Source of the DNA: Otatea glauca
Lineage: Eukaryota > Streptophyta > Magnoliopsida > Poales > Poaceae
Reading direction: 5' to 3'
Assembly: GCA_036346275.1 (NCBI GenBank)
Contig: CM070718.1
Coordinates: forward strand, 52,642,188-52,706,187
Length of the DNA stretch: 64,000 nucleotides
The notes beneath the pieces are model-generated. The model was not told the DNA's origin, made no database searches, and saw only the letters and a program-made list of their open reading frames with translations. The position numbers were made by a program, and so were the translations under genes. Positions 23,820 through 35,116 of the stretch are shown here, one piece after another (the first letter of the stretch is position 1; the number at the start of each line of letters is the position of its first letter).

Positions 23820-24914
23820 TCATGATCTCTCCGTCGTCGATGGCGACGCCATCGCCACCGCTGCAACTTGGACGGGCGCGTGGCCTGCGGCGAAGAGCGC
23901 GACATGGCCCATAAGCTTGTCCTTGCGGGAGAAGAACGTGCCGCAGGAGCAGCGCCACCGGAGCTCGCCGCAGTGCTTCTCGTGGGTGCGGAGGTCGGAG
24001 AGCACGGCGAACTGCTTGCCGCTGCACCGCCGGCACACGTACATCTTGGGGCAGTGGCTGCGCTGGTAGTGGTTCTTGGCGCACACCACCGACTTGAGCG
24101 GCTGGAACCGCGGGTGCCGCCGGTTCCACCGGCACCCCTCCGCCGGGCACGAGTAGCACTTCTTGGTGCCGCCGCCGTCGTCGGCGCCCTTGCCAGCGCC
24201 CGACGGGTTGCTAAGCGCGGCCGACGTCTTGTACTCGTCGCCGTGCGCGCGCATGTGCATGCGCAGGTTGGGGTCGCGCTTGAATCCCTTGTCGCACACC
24301 TGGCAGTAGTGCGTGTACCTGGCGATAAGGTACGACGCGTCCAGCTCCACGATGTCGACGACGTCGTCGCCGCGCGCGAGCTCGCTGCCTGTCCAGCCAC
24401 TCGTTGACGCCGCCGAGAGACTGAAGCTACCGGTACGGTCTACCGCGACGTGCGCGGCGGCCGTCGTCGTGGCACCGGCGCCGAACAAGGTGGCCGATTC
24501 ATGGTCGAACCATGAGGTGTCAGCTTGATGAGCCGCCGCGAACATCTGCTCGTTGCCGCCATCGATGACGGCCGCTCCTCGGTTGAAGGCTGTTTCCGCG
24601 CCCGCATGCTCCAGCCGGTGCGCCACGGCGGACGCCGCTTCGCTTATCTTTTGCAGGACAAAGCAGGCACTCGACACCGCCATGGACGCTGCCTCGTGCC
24701 GTAGGTGGTGTGCGGAGGGGGAGACGACCATGCTGACCAGGGGCTCGAGCTGCCGGACGTTGTCGCGCAGAACGGCAACATGGTACGCGAGCGCGTCGTC
24801 CGCTGCTATCACCGCTTCCGCCGCGGCGCCGCTGTGGGACAGCGAGAGCACGTCATGCTCGATCCCCTGGAAGAACTGGGAACCCTGTGGGTTGTGAGAG
24901 AAGCATGGGTTCAT
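23820..24914 (-). CDS. STOP1/ART1-type C2H2 zinc-finger transcription factor
   Basis: An intronless 364-codon gene. Four zinc-finger regions lie in the C-terminal half: finger 1 (C204, C207, H220, H224, within 'FKRDPNLRMHMRAHGDEYKT'), finger 2 (C256, C261, H282, H287), finger 3 (C294, C297, H311, C315, 'HEKHC') and finger 4 (C322, C324, H337, H345, 'FSRKDKLMGHVALF'). This spacing and these motifs are specific to the STOP1/ART1 family, nuclear regulators of acid and aluminium tolerance genes in Arabidopsis and rice. Residues 36-105 form an Ala-rich, probably helical segment that also exists in relatives. At 364 residues it is shorter than STOP1 or ART1 (roughly 465-500), mainly at the N-terminus. 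An in-frame stop three codons upstream (24,921-24,923) fixes the start. The CDS is strongly GC-rich, unlike its flanks. It may be the chromosome 4 rice homologue, but that is a guess; its own target genes are unknown. Confidence 0.93.
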   Translation of the reverse strand: MNPCFSHNPQGSQFFQGIEHDVLSLSHSGAAAEAVIAADDALAYHVAVLRDNVRQLEPLVSMVVSPSAHHLRHEAASMAVSSACFVLQKISEAASAVAHRLEHAGAETAFNRGAAVIDGGNEQMFAAAHQADTSWFDHESATLFGAGATTTAAAHVAVDRTGSFSLSAASTSGWTGSELARGDDVVDIVELDASYLIARYTHYCQVCDKGFKRDPNLRMHMRAHGDEYKTSAALSNPSGAGKGADDGGGTKKCYSCPAEGCRWNRRHPRFQPLKSVVCAKNHYQRSHCPKMYVCRRCSGKQFAVLSDLRTHEKHCGELRWRCSCGTFFSRKDKLMGHVALFAAGHAPVQVAAVAMASPSTTERS

Positions 24915-25222
24915 GGCTGACTAGCTAGGGTTTGCAGGTAGCTAGCTAGTGATCAAGGAAATTGAGTTGGAGAATTCTTAACAAGATGCAAACATGTTTA
25001 TATTGTGCTGTGCTCTAGCTAGCTAGGGAGAGATATTTTCTTTTCTCATGCATGTATGCAGATGGATCAAATCAAACGAGAAAAACTAAGAGAAGATATG
25101 ATGAAGAGGAAGGGAAGTCAACGGATGACGAGAGCTTGGAGCATAGCATCCCTGCTTGAGCCTCCCTCAAATGCTACCAGTGCCATATGGAGCAATTCTA
25201 TAAAGAATTGCGGATTTTGAGA
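24915..25222 (-). promoter_or_regulatory. Predicted leader of the zinc-finger gene with upstream ORFs
   Basis: Between the expected transcription start (about 25,222) and the CDS start the leader contains several upstream ORFs: 25,186-25,118 (22 codons), 25,149-25,072 (25 codons, different frame), 25,053-25,015 (12 codons) and a very short one near 24,994. All end before the main start. They would be expected to reduce or condition translation if the leader is unspliced. Confidence 0.5.
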
Positions 25223-25250
25223 AGAGTTTGGAAGGCGGCAGACCGGAATG

Positions 25251-25258
25251 TATATATA
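25251..25258 (-). promoter_or_regulatory. TATA box of the zinc-finger gene
   Basis: Minus-strand 'CCTATATATACATT' is a canonical plant TATA box about 340 bases upstream of the start codon. No stronger candidate lies between it and the CDS. Confidence 0.6.
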
Positions 25259-25375
25259 GGCGACAGTTGACATGTCTGTGTAGTGTGTACAATCTAGTTT
25301 ATTGATGTGCCGAATAGCGTGGATTACTGGCTTTAATTAGTATATACATTCGTCAGAGCATCCCGCATGCACATT

Positions 25376-25485
25376 TCTCCCTCCGATCTTAAATAGACGT
25401 CGTTTTTAATTACAATGCTTTGTAAAGTCAAACTTTCAAAGCTTAATTTGACCACTAATATACATAAACATAGTTAGAACAAGTA
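25376..25485. mobile_element. Stowaway-like MITE, left end only
   Basis: 'CTCCCTCCGATCTTAAATAG' and the following AT-rich 'AAGTCAAACTTTCAAAGCTT' are typical of one arm of a Stowaway element. The right arm is replaced by LTR-like sequence starting near 25,486. Confidence 0.5.
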
Positions 25486-26140
25486 ACATCCAGAAATTCA
25501 AAAATCTGTATAAATAACTTCAACTTATTCATTTATGAAATTCTGAGAATTGCTAAAAAAAATCAGCTTTTGTTTGAAGCTTTTCCTAATTTTCAACTGC
25601 TGAAATTGAATTTTAGAAAATATATAAAACTTAATTAAAATATGGAACTAATTTATTTGAGTTCTAAATATTCTAAAGTGGCTCTAAATGTTTTTCAGAA
25701 TTTTTCAAGCTACTTTTATAATTCTCTGAGCTCAAATACAATTATTGGAATTTTGGAAGCCTTTCCTAAATTTTCGGCAGCCCAAAACGAATTTCAAATT
25801 TTAATTAAAGTGAGTCAGAGTTTCAAAATATTTTATTAGAGTTCAGAACAATTAAAAAGTCATCTATGATGTTTGGTAGAATTTTTAGAAGTATTTTACC
25901 AATGTCACTAAATCAAGAACCATTTCTACATTATTTTCAATTCTGAAATTAATTTAAATTATCAAGCCTTTGTGCGCTGAAATCTTGTGTCGGCCTGTTG
26001 CAGTTTCCACTTCCAGCCTATCGAGCTGTCCCCAACCGAAGCCGCCTCTATTTTTACGCCTTCTTCGCCACAGTCGCTAACACGTGGGCTCGGGACCCAC
26101 CAGTCAGAGTCATCGTCCACCTCGCCTGCTCATTACAATG
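25486..26140 (+). mobile_element. Truncated long-LTR fragment
   Basis: Starts 'TAACATCCAGAAATTC', close to the LTR start TGTAACATCC, then AT-rich sequence with repeated GAATTT motifs, then a GC-rich section (25,980-26,130), the same order as in the complete LTRs. No 3' end is present. Confidence 0.45.
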
Positions 26141-26149
26141 CACGCTGAC

Positions 26150-26345
26150 CGCCATTGCTTTGGCACTCTGACCGGGCTCTTTTGGACTAACGCGAGACAT
26201 AACGTTATGATCTGATTTGAAGCCTGACTCGATACAAAGTGGGTCGTGTTGGCCGGTAATACACTATAGCACGGGTCGTATCGAGCTCGAGAACTAGGCA
26301 CGATAGGCGGCACGACCCGACCCGACACTGTAGAATGGGCCCGAT
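26150..26345. repeat. GGGTCGTG / CACGACCC inverted repeat-rich block
   Basis: Motifs such as 'GCACGGGTCGTATCGAGCTC' and 'GGCGGCACGACCCG' occur in both orientations, giving a self-complementary block similar in nature to 945-1,245. Confidence 0.45.
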
Positions 26346-26454
26346 GACCTAGGGCATGAGGAAGAAGTCCAGCATGAAGATCACCAACTCACAGATCATG
26401 AGTATCATAGACACACCTACCAACATAGACGCTACCTCTGTCGCCGACACCTAA

Positions 26455-26615
26455 GAGAGATGTGCAAGAGGAGAGAGAGCTGAGAGAGATTGAGAGACGG
26501 TGTAAGAAACTACTCTCTCGCCTGTCTTTTTCAATCCCTCCTATCTCTCTCAATCTCTCTCGTCTGTCTCGTTCACTCTCTTTCTCGCTCATTGCCCCCC
26601 CTCTCGCCCATGTTC
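26455..26615. repeat. Purine/pyrimidine inverted repeat
   Basis: A GAGAGA-rich half (26,473-26,505, 'GAGAGAGATTGAGAGACG') is followed by a CTCTCT-rich half (26,543-26,573, 'CTCTCTCAATCTCTCTCGTC'), so the two can pair. Confidence 0.6.
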
Positions 26616-26699
26616 AGCACACTCCCTCGCTCTATGTAACTGTTCAAAAATAAATAAATTATAGTTCTTTTTCTCATAATATTTGTATTTACTATCTCA

Positions 26700-27102
26700 A
26701 CTTCATACGTCTCCGATTCCTTTCCTCTCCGCAGTTGTTCAGTCGCATCGCCTCGACGACGGTGCTCTGCACGACAAACCAAGCCCAGCCACAAAACCTC
26801 ATGGAGAAGAACACCCTCGTCTCGGTATTTAAGACCTCATCAAATCCACCGTGAGCCTCTCCTCTCCGTGCCGTTTTCCATTTCGCCCCTTTCACCCCCC
26901 ATTTCCTCCGCTGAGTCGCCGAGGATGCGACAATCGTCTTCGACTTCCCCATTCGTCTGCACCATGGCTAACCCTGTCTACGGTGAGTTAAAACCTCGAC
27001 ACCCGTGTCACATCACGCCATTTCTTCCGCCGAGCAAAATCACTCAATCCATTTCTTGGTTAATGCAGCGTAGCTCCAGATCCAACTCGTCTTCCTCCGC
27101 TC
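26700..27102 (+). other. Promoter and first-exon-like gene fragment
   Basis: A TATA-like 'GGTATTTAAGACC' (26,824-26,836) is followed by a GC-rich leader, an ATG at 26,925 with a short frame ('MRQSSSTSPFVCTMANPVYG') and a donor 'ACGGTGAGTT' near 26,980. A possible acceptor TGCAG lies at 27,064-27,068, but the joined frame meets a stop at once. The 3' side is cut by a small LTR at 27,103. It reads as the 5' end of a gene, either captured or decayed. No function can be given. Confidence 0.35.
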
Positions 27103-27332
27103 TGTTGGAAACTAATCAAGATTTACTAAAATAGTTGATTTATCGTGTCATGAAAGGCATATAAAAATCATAATGTAATGGGCAATCAAATCAAATCAAA
27201 TCAGTTAGTTTGTTCCTTAGTTAGAGTTTTCATGTTTAGTAGTTTCCATGAGTTTTAGAATAACACAAGAGAAAATTGCCCCAAAACTTTTTCGTATTCG
27301 TGTGTGTTCATGATCCAAGACTAGAATCAACA
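27103..27332 (+). mobile_element. Short 5' LTR (230 bp) with tRNA-Met primer site
   Basis: Begins 'TGTTGGAAAC' and ends 'AGAATCAACA' (TG...CA with short inverted ends). Immediately after, at 27,335, comes 'TGGTATCAGAG', the initiator-tRNA-Met primer-binding site of plant LTR retrotransposons. The size and ends suggest a small Copia-type or TRIM element. No matching 3' LTR is seen, so it is incomplete. Confidence 0.75.
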
Positions 27333-27748
27333 TTTGGTATCAGAGTAAGGTTCTAATTTTGGTGTCGCGCTTGCCCCGAGGGAGGCCACTACTGCTGTGC
27401 CTCGGGGCAAGCTATTGTCGTTGTGCGATGCGGCGATGAGCTTGGGCGCGCACGGCGTGACTTCAGGTGCGGGCACGCCAAAGGGTCGCGGTGGTTTGGA
27501 CGCAGGAGCTACTGGGTGCGGCAGAAACACGGGCGCACGGTGGGGGGTCGGCCGGCTGGGCGAGCCAGTGGGCGATGGCAAGCGACCGAACAAGACTACT
27601 ACTTACCAAAGATCTCGTGAAAACTGCACCTTCCAAAGTACGATCACTCGCCGAAGTTTAAAATAGTTTTGTTTAACCAAGACCAATAACATTACCCATT
27701 TCATCACACACAAATTTTACAACACTAACTACTCGCCCCAATTCCATA
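27333..27748 (+). other. Internal remnant downstream of the short LTR
   Basis: Starts at the primer-binding site and includes a GC-rich stretch (27,365-27,600) with repeats of 'GCCCCGAGG' and 'CCTCGGGGC'. The open frames here (up to 89 codons) overlap each other in three frames and show no retroelement domain. It ends at the Helitron-like copy. Confidence 0.4.
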
Positions 27749-28109
27749 TCTATACCCCTTTATAATGCACCTAAGCATTCTTTTCTACGTCTACCCCAAA
27801 TAATGCACCCCACTAGAGATGGCCCAACCTTCATACACCCAGCGAAACGTCTCCAGAAACTTGCCTCCATCAAAATTAACCTCTCAGATCTTTCTTCAGC
27901 TTTACTCACCCACATCCGATGGCCATTGTTTAATGTGTCTAACTCATCCCTATGGCCCACAACAGATCTCCCCCACCTCCAGCATCACCTCAAGGAAAAG
28001 GAAACAAATATCCTGGAATTAAGGAAAAGAAAACAAACGTTCTAGAAAAGAAAAAGACCATATATTACGTGTTGGAAAAAGGAAACCGAAAAATAGGGCA
28101 CTATACTAG
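27749..28109 (+). mobile_element. Helitron-like non-autonomous element, copy 2
   Basis: Same length (361) and ends as the copy at 9,555-9,915, with unrelated flanks and an A before and a T after. The two copies differ at scattered positions only. Confidence 0.5.
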
Positions 28110-28979
28110 TCTTATCAAGTCAAATTAACATCATTGCCCATCATACCAGGCTAAGCATAACTACGTCAATTGAGACGGGGTTTACTCGATTTTTACGGTG
28201 TAGGATTTGGATACTCACAAGCTCTCTTGATGAACACTAGTTGATCCCCCGCTGTCAGATATAATAGGCTTGTAGCTCTTCGATTCGACAAAATCACACG
28301 CGTGCTGAACTTCACGAATACCGAGTGAAGTATATCGATTTTCTAATTCTAAGTGAAAAGGCAGAATAATCTTTAGAAGAAGTCATCAAATTCTCTTTTT
28401 TTATACGTATGCACTGAGAAAAAACAAGCGAAAAACGTTTAATAGATATAAAATAGCATCTTATTAGTGGAATAGATGTGAACATAAGGGCAGAAAGAGA
28501 AAGCCGTAACCAACAGAGTTCGGGAGACTGTAGCGCCACGTGCGCTGTGCCGTTACTGCAGCACTGAAAATCCTGTAGCGCCATGAGAACCGAATTCGGT
28601 TGGGAGTTGGGCCTCTAAAAAACGAATCAGGTTTTCTACTCCCTTTCACTGTACCGTAGCTTTCTGGTTTGGTTACCGTAATTCACATGGCAATATGTAA
28701 TACGACTCAATAATTTTTTCAGTCAAATAAAATATTTAACTAAAATGTGTTTAGCGCATATGTGTCTGCATCATCAACCCATGTTGGTATTACAACTATA
28801 TCCTACCCAATCTTAGGTTGGTCATGAATATACGGCATACAATAAACAACGTTAACATAATGAACAATTAGACATTTAACTAATCACAGTAAATATAGTT
28901 GATATAAACATAGCATGCACTTGACATAGAACAAAGTACTTCTGCAAATATAGATACAATATGATCAAAGTTACAACTT
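28110..28979. other. No gene recognised
   Basis: Mixed-composition DNA. Around 28,510-28,590 'TGTAGCGCCA' occurs twice near 'CCGAATTCGG', but no element ends are clear. Confidence 0.35.
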
Positions 28980-30089
28980 GCCTTGCTCACACTTAGCTAC
29001 TGTAGATTGCTCCTCAAATCGTCCTTCTACACCTTGGGAAACAACATCTACCGAGAGAGAAAGCGTGAAACCCAAATAAATACAAAATAGAGGCTCAAAT
29101 AAACTCCAAATCCAATAAAAATAGCACTGAAATATAGAGCTCAATTTTAGCTAAATTTAGGAAAAAGAATGGGGTGAATTAGAGTTTGGATGAGGGAGAA
29201 GGGAATATTCTATTGGATTTATTTAATTAAAATAAATTGTGGCTGACGGGTTGGTCCTACATGTCATAGAAATAGAGGAAGTGAACCGATTTAATTAAAA
29301 TAATATAATGTTGATCCCACGTGTCATACACAGAGCGAGGCTAGTCATTTTTCTTTGATTTTTTAGGGGGGCATGGCAGCGGCGCCGGCTAGTTAGTGAG
29401 ATAGAGAGGGAGAAAGAGGGAACGAGATAGAGAGGAACATAGGAGGTGGCACGGATCCTCTATACAATGATAGTGATGGTGAGCTACATTGAGGGATAGC
29501 AGTGGCGATGCCCAAAATGGGTCGGCCCGACTCTGACGAACGGATGGGAGGAGGTGGTGCAGGTGAAGGCGCACGATGACATGCTAGTGGCGGTCGAAGC
29601 AAAGGTGGACAGCTCAATTGATGACAGTGGCGGCCCAGTTGGCGATGGGAGGATAGGTTTGATTCCAGCGATAGGCTGCAAATGAGATGAAATTTCTTGA
29701 GGGGATTGGAAGAGAATGAAGTAGGACACGATGTGATGCAAAAGCTTACAGAAAAATCCTACTAGAGAAGAAGATTGAAGAGGCGGGATGGTGGCCGGCT
29801 TTGGGGACGACGATCCGATGTGGCGGCGATGGGGCACCAGTGACAATCAGGTTTGAGGAAGTAAGCAGGAGTGGGAGAGGGTCGCAATGCCCCAATTTAT
29901 AGGTTGGGGGAGAGCAAGGGAATAACCATGATGGGATTGGATGGTGAGTTGTGCTTCTATGCTTTCTCTCCCAATACAAGTTTCACAAATCTTGAAACAA
30001 GCAAAAGGGTAAGTAATCACCATCTATTATTCATTCATGCTTTAATATTTATGCAACTTTTAAAAAAATGCACAGAAGCACCTCTCGCA
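28980..30089 (-). mobile_element. Older long LTR, left portion (interrupted)
   Basis: Probably continues at 35,117-35,737, whose minus-strand start reads TGTAACATCCTG; the 5-kb solo LTR at 30,090 lies between them. This part has the GC-rich, promoter-like composition (29,370-29,990) found in the middle of related LTRs. The left end is not defined. Confidence 0.4.
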
Positions 30090-33000
30090 TGTAACGACCT
30101 GAAAGTTTGGAACAGTGAAAAACAAACAGTTTAAATTTTAATATAAATGGTCCTGAAATTCTAGGTGATATTTGTTCCAATTAGAATTTCTTAGACTTTT
30201 GTGTTATGTGAAAAGATTTAATAAAAAGGGGAAAACAAAGAAAAAGGTAAAAAGATGAAAATAAAATTTAGAAAATTTAACCATGAGTCCTATTTGAGCT
30301 GTTCATAATGCTTGACCAGTAAGTAGAATTTTTATAAACTTAGGGGCAAGTCAAATAAAATATGTATCTGCTTTTGACTAAAAACAGTGAATCAAAAAGT
30401 AGGAAGAAAAATAACCAATATCAAGAAAAGCCAAGAAAATTTATATAAATCTCTGGAGATATTATGCATCACTGGTAAAATTTTTATAATTAAATGAATT
30501 AAAATAAGCCTTTTAAAAATTCAAATACTGTGGGTCCAGAATGTAAGGAAAACGATTGTCAGACTTTTTATAAAATAGTGGATCATGTTTTTGATCTGAA
30601 AATTTTACAGTGATCCAATTATAAGGATTGGAACCTCTCCAAAAAGTTTCAAAAATAAATATTAGATAATGAACCTGTAATTAAATCAAAAACCGAAATC
30701 AAAGTTTAGAACCAGGGTACAGTGTCAGAATTTTAATAAATTTCCCAAAAGGAGTTTTTGTCTCAAAATTTTCCAGTAGGCGTGTGACTCTCAGTAAGTC
30801 TTGGTCAAAATGTTTGGAAAAATCTGGGATTAGTTTAGGGCTTAAACAAATCCAAATTCTAGAGTTTTCCCGTTCTGTCTTATCACATTAAAAACGTCGT
30901 CTCGCCGACAAGTGGGCCCGGCCCTGTTGGAACGTTGATGAGCTGGTCAGCTGAGGCGAGGCTGTCTCGCTGCCAGTGGGCCTTAGCCCCACTCGTCAGC
31001 CTCAGCCCGTGTATTCTTTCCCCCTTTCTTTTCTTCCCGACCGAGACGAGTCGCCGACAGCGTCGACACCGCCGTCCTTTGCGTCTGATTCCTCACCTGC
31101 TGCCGTCCGGCGCAGGCTCAGCCCTCCACGTCGCGAGTAGAGCTCCTCCACCTCACCTGTGCCCACTTGATCCCGGCCGAGTCGCTTCGGAGGCGAGGCT
31201 AGCTTCGTTGTGCGCGGTACAGGGAAGGCCGACCGAGACTGCGCGCCCAAAACGTGGAAATCGATCACTCCCGTGCAGCCTTAAGCCATCCCTCTGCGTC
31301 GCATTGCCCTACCGCACGTCTTCTTTGCCATTTCACCGAGCTGGGAGCCTGGGAGGTGTCATCTTCCTCATTGAGCCGGAGGAACTCGAAAAGGGGGGAA
31401 ATCGTCGAATCGGGTGAGTTCCCCCTCAATCCATCGAATCGATTCCACCCGAAGCGTCCTTAGTGTCCCAGGGTTACTGATCACTCTCCATTTTGGCTTC
31501 TTTTTGCTCGTAGCGCCGCCGCACCGCCGTTCTTCTTCCTCACGGCGGCGCACGGTGGCAGGCCGTTCCAGCTCATCTCCGACCCGGCTATCCGGTGAGT
31601 CTGCATCCCCTAGTATCACTGTAGCTCACCTAGCTCTAGACCGCCGGAATCGTAGCCTCTAGCCAAGTTTTCTCCGTCGCGGTCATGGCGCCGCCGCACC
31701 CTCACGGTGGCGGCCACCTTCCCGGCCACCTCCCGGCGAATGGGTACCACCCATGGGTGCGCACGGGTGTGCTGGTGCCCATGGTGCTGGCCATTCCGCC
31801 GCGGCGGAGCTGCTTCGCCGGCGTCGAGCAAGAGTCCCCGGCGCTCTGCTTTGAGTCGCTGACCGGTGGACCCCACATGTCAGCGAGCCTTCGGGTTTTA
31901 AACTCGTTTTTGGCGCGCGAGGGAAGCCGTTTTCTCTAAACGAAAGCGCATTTTGCAATTTTAGTTGATTTTCAGAAATCGGCTGAAATTCAAATGCTGG
32001 TAACTTTTGAATCATCTGGCCAAATTGAGTGAAACTAATTTTTAAATTCGTATAAAATTCTGTAGTTTCAGAATATACAAAAATTTCTGAAGATGAGTAA
32101 GATGTGATTTTAGGAAAAATTAGAGAGAAGCTTAAGTATAAATAGGGTGATCTGAATAAAATATTTTTGGGATGATCCAATTCAGGAAAAGTAAATTTTT
32201 GTAGAGTCCCTGGGTTATGAGTATTCCAAATAAACCAAATGTTCCCATGATACTTTATTATATATCATGTTTGCTCAAAAATGAATGCTAAGCATGAAAA
32301 ATGAAATTGAGAAATGAAAGATAGGATTAAAGTTTGAATGTTTAAAAGTTCATCCTATTGGGGCATAAATCATGGGGAGTTTCTCTTGTGAAAATACTTA
32401 AAGAAAAGTATGTGAGGTAGTTGTTCAATTAAGAAAAACAATACTAGTTATAACCAAAATAGATGTAATTTGCTATGAACAAGTTCAAAATAACTCAAAT
32501 TAACTTTTAAAATGTTTTTAAGATCATGCCCTGATGTCAGGAAGAAAATGGATAAAAGATGTTGAATAGTTTAGTAATAAATGAAAGTGAAAGATGGAAA
32601 GGTTATAAGTTAGTTTTGTGTTCATATAGCCCTTTTCAACATATGATAAAATGGATTATATGAATGAGAGGAAATGTAAAAATGGTATAGAAGTACTTCA
32701 AAAAGTATAATCTAGTAGATTCTGGAAAAATAATGACATTTTGTTAAGGTTTGTATGCAAAACATGTTAAGGAATGAGTCTACTTTTTATGTTTTGCTGA
32801 ATGATTGAAACAACTAAGCTTTTTCAACTATATGTAAAATAACTCATCCAAGTAAGAAATTTTGGAAGAATAGTTTAGAAATGATAACCAAAGTTTTTTC
32901 TACCAGATTCCAGAAAAATATTCTGTTTTAGAGTTTTGGTTCACTTAGTTTTCATAAGTGTAATAACCTTAAGTGATATGATTTAGTCCTCTTAGCCAGT

Positions 33001-33463
33001 TTTGTAGCTAAGTCTAGAGTTCAACCAAGCCTTTTTAACAATTGTTTTCAGGTTTCATCCAAACCCTAAAAGTTAAAAGAAGTGATTATAATTGACAATT
33101 AAAGTATGCTCTAGCTAATTCAAGACTTAAACTCTAATTTCTGTAGTTAATACACATCAATCTTGTTAGGTTTATAACCCTAGATGATACAGTTTTTCAA
33201 GTGCTATCTTCTTGGAAAGTTTGTGAAAGACAGAGGACTCTGTTTTGGTTGTTAGTTAGGCATAGTTCTCCTTCCAAAGAAGCAAATAAACAATCTTTTT
33301 ATTTCACATAATTTTAGCATCTATAATTCGATGTTTAAATTCAAATATTTCATGAATAGCAGTTGCCTGTTTGATTCGAATTGTGTTTACTGTTTATCAT
33401 CATTTTCCTTTTGCCATTTGGAGTTGCTGATATTCTCTTTTTCTTCTTGTTCGCGACGAGTAG

Positions 33464-33535
33464 AGACCGACATCATCGAAGAAGAAGAAGACTGTTCTGC
33501 AGATCCGGATTTTATTCCTGACAGTGATTTGCAAG
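33464..33535 (+). other. LTR mini-exon-like block (72 nt)
   Basis: Follows a T-rich tract and 'CGACGAGTAG'. In frame with the other copies it encodes an acidic peptide (VETDIIEEEED...DLQ) and ends at 'CAAG|GCAAGC', a GC-type donor match. Confidence 0.5.
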
Positions 33536-34379
33536 GCAAGCAACTCCTTGATCACGTTGAGCCTGATAATTCACCTACTATATGTTGTTTTTGCTTATGT
33601 ACAGTGCATCCGGATAATTCCCCCTAAAAGTGCTATTTTGAGTTAGAACTGTAGTTAATCCTGTAAATTATGGTTTGCCTCAATCTGTATGGACATGTGA
33701 ACCTTGTAAACCTTAGTTGAACTAGACATATTTAATGTCATGTTGGGTATAATCGCTAGCATAATAATATTTCATGTTTAAGCCTCCCGTTGGTGTTTTC
33801 AGTCTCTTTCAACCTATATATGATCTTTTTGGAAAATGGTTGGTTATATTTTGCTAAAAATCCTCAAACAAAACTATGGTTTGACGCGGGTGATTATTTG
33901 GCACTAGCCGGTTGTGCAAAAGGATATGCACGTAGCTAGGGTGGAGTATCGCCCGTGTCGGATTAAGGACCGAGCGATGGGACGGTGAATCCATGTTTTT
34001 CGTGCAACCACGAGGGCTGGTATGGGACAGTCTTAGCCTATTAAGTTGTTTAGATGTGACTTTGCATTTATGGAAGGTGGGAGATTGCACAGCATTCCGG
34101 TCGAGTGCATGCAGTAGGGTTTCTACATACCAATGCAACGGTGTACGCCTTGCCACAGACGGATCGTGGTGTGTGTGTGATAAATATGGATCCACGACTT
34201 GGGTGAGTGTCTCTGTCTTGAGCGAGGTTAACGTCCGGGCTGGTGTAAAGCCACGTCTAGATAATGTAACGGCTCAGATGATCTCCTTGCCGACACACCA
34301 AAGGAAGTGTGTTAACGGCACGCAAAAGAGGTTGATCATTCCTTGTGGGTAAAGCTGTACAACTCTGCAGAGTATAAAT

Positions 34380-34403
34380 CTAATCGATTAGCCGCGCCCG
34401 CGG
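34380..34403 (+). other. Conserved LTR double palindrome (HP1)
   Basis: 'CTAATCGATTAG' then 'CCGCGCCCGCGG', both perfect. Upstream are 'TTGTGGGTAAAG', 'TGTAC' and 'CTCTGCAGAG'. Confidence 0.65.
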
Positions 34404-35116
34404 TCAAGGGCACTTGGTGACGTTATTCCATGCTAGAGTCTTTCGTGTGCTTTCCAAAATGGATTGAGCTTTTGGAAACTGTTTTTCAACCATCTTTTGT
34501 GTCAAAGGATCGACACCGGGGTTCTATGTAATCGGGTAGACTGGGTTGAAAATATGGAATATTTGCTTATCATTCTGTCTTTCAATTGCTTTTATTAAAA
34601 TGCGATGTTGCAATCTATTATGCTTACTCTTTTTAATGTTTCATGCAATTGCAAAATAACCATAGCCTGTCCATTGCTCAGCCTGCATAATTATTTATTT
34701 GCATCTGTGAACCAATATAAGTCTTGCTGAGTACCAATGTACTCAATCTTGCATCTGCTGTCTCAGAGGAAGAAGACTGCGATCTACCGGACGACGCGTT
34801 CTTTCAGGCAGGTCTCGGGGGTTTTGACGATAGCCTCTTCTAGGTTGCCTAGTCAGTGCCTGAGGGTTTAGTGGGCATCCGCAAGGCTGTTTGGAATTTC
34901 AGTTTCCTTTTGGTTTTCCGCTTTTAATTTTCGCTGTTAAAATGGTTTAAATTTGTACTGAACTCTGTATAATTATTTCAGTTATGTAAGATCTTCTATG
35001 TGTTTGCGTGTATGATTTTGATACGAATGTTGTAAACATGTGAGTGCTAGCTACTGATCCAGAGAATAGCACAGTAATCACATGGAGTTTCCTGTTCATC
35101 AGAACGGGGTCTCACA

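Larger units (their letters stand above)
30090..35116 (+). mobile_element. Solo LTR of about 5.0 kb
   Basis: Starts TGTAACGACCTG and ends GGGGTCTCACA. The flanks TCGCA (left) and TCGCG (right) look like a target duplication with one change, and no internal region is present. A GC-rich section (30,890-31,920) has donor-like GTGAGT sites at about 31,411 and 31,594. The mini-exon block is at 33,464-33,535, the double palindrome at 34,380-34,403, and hairpins at 34,728-34,745 and 35,044-35,072. Solo LTRs arise by recombination between the two LTRs of an element. It belongs to the long-LTR Gypsy group; I cannot name the family with certainty. Confidence 0.7.

Noticed and set aside
23810..24528. 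Other frames across the zinc-finger gene (133, 179, 196 and 71 codons)
   Set aside because: Shadows of the GC-rich STOP1-like coding sequence, which alone has zinc-finger motifs.
30935..31939. Overlapping frames of 69-165 codons
   Set aside because: GC-rich section of the 5-kb solo LTR; frames on both strands without domains.
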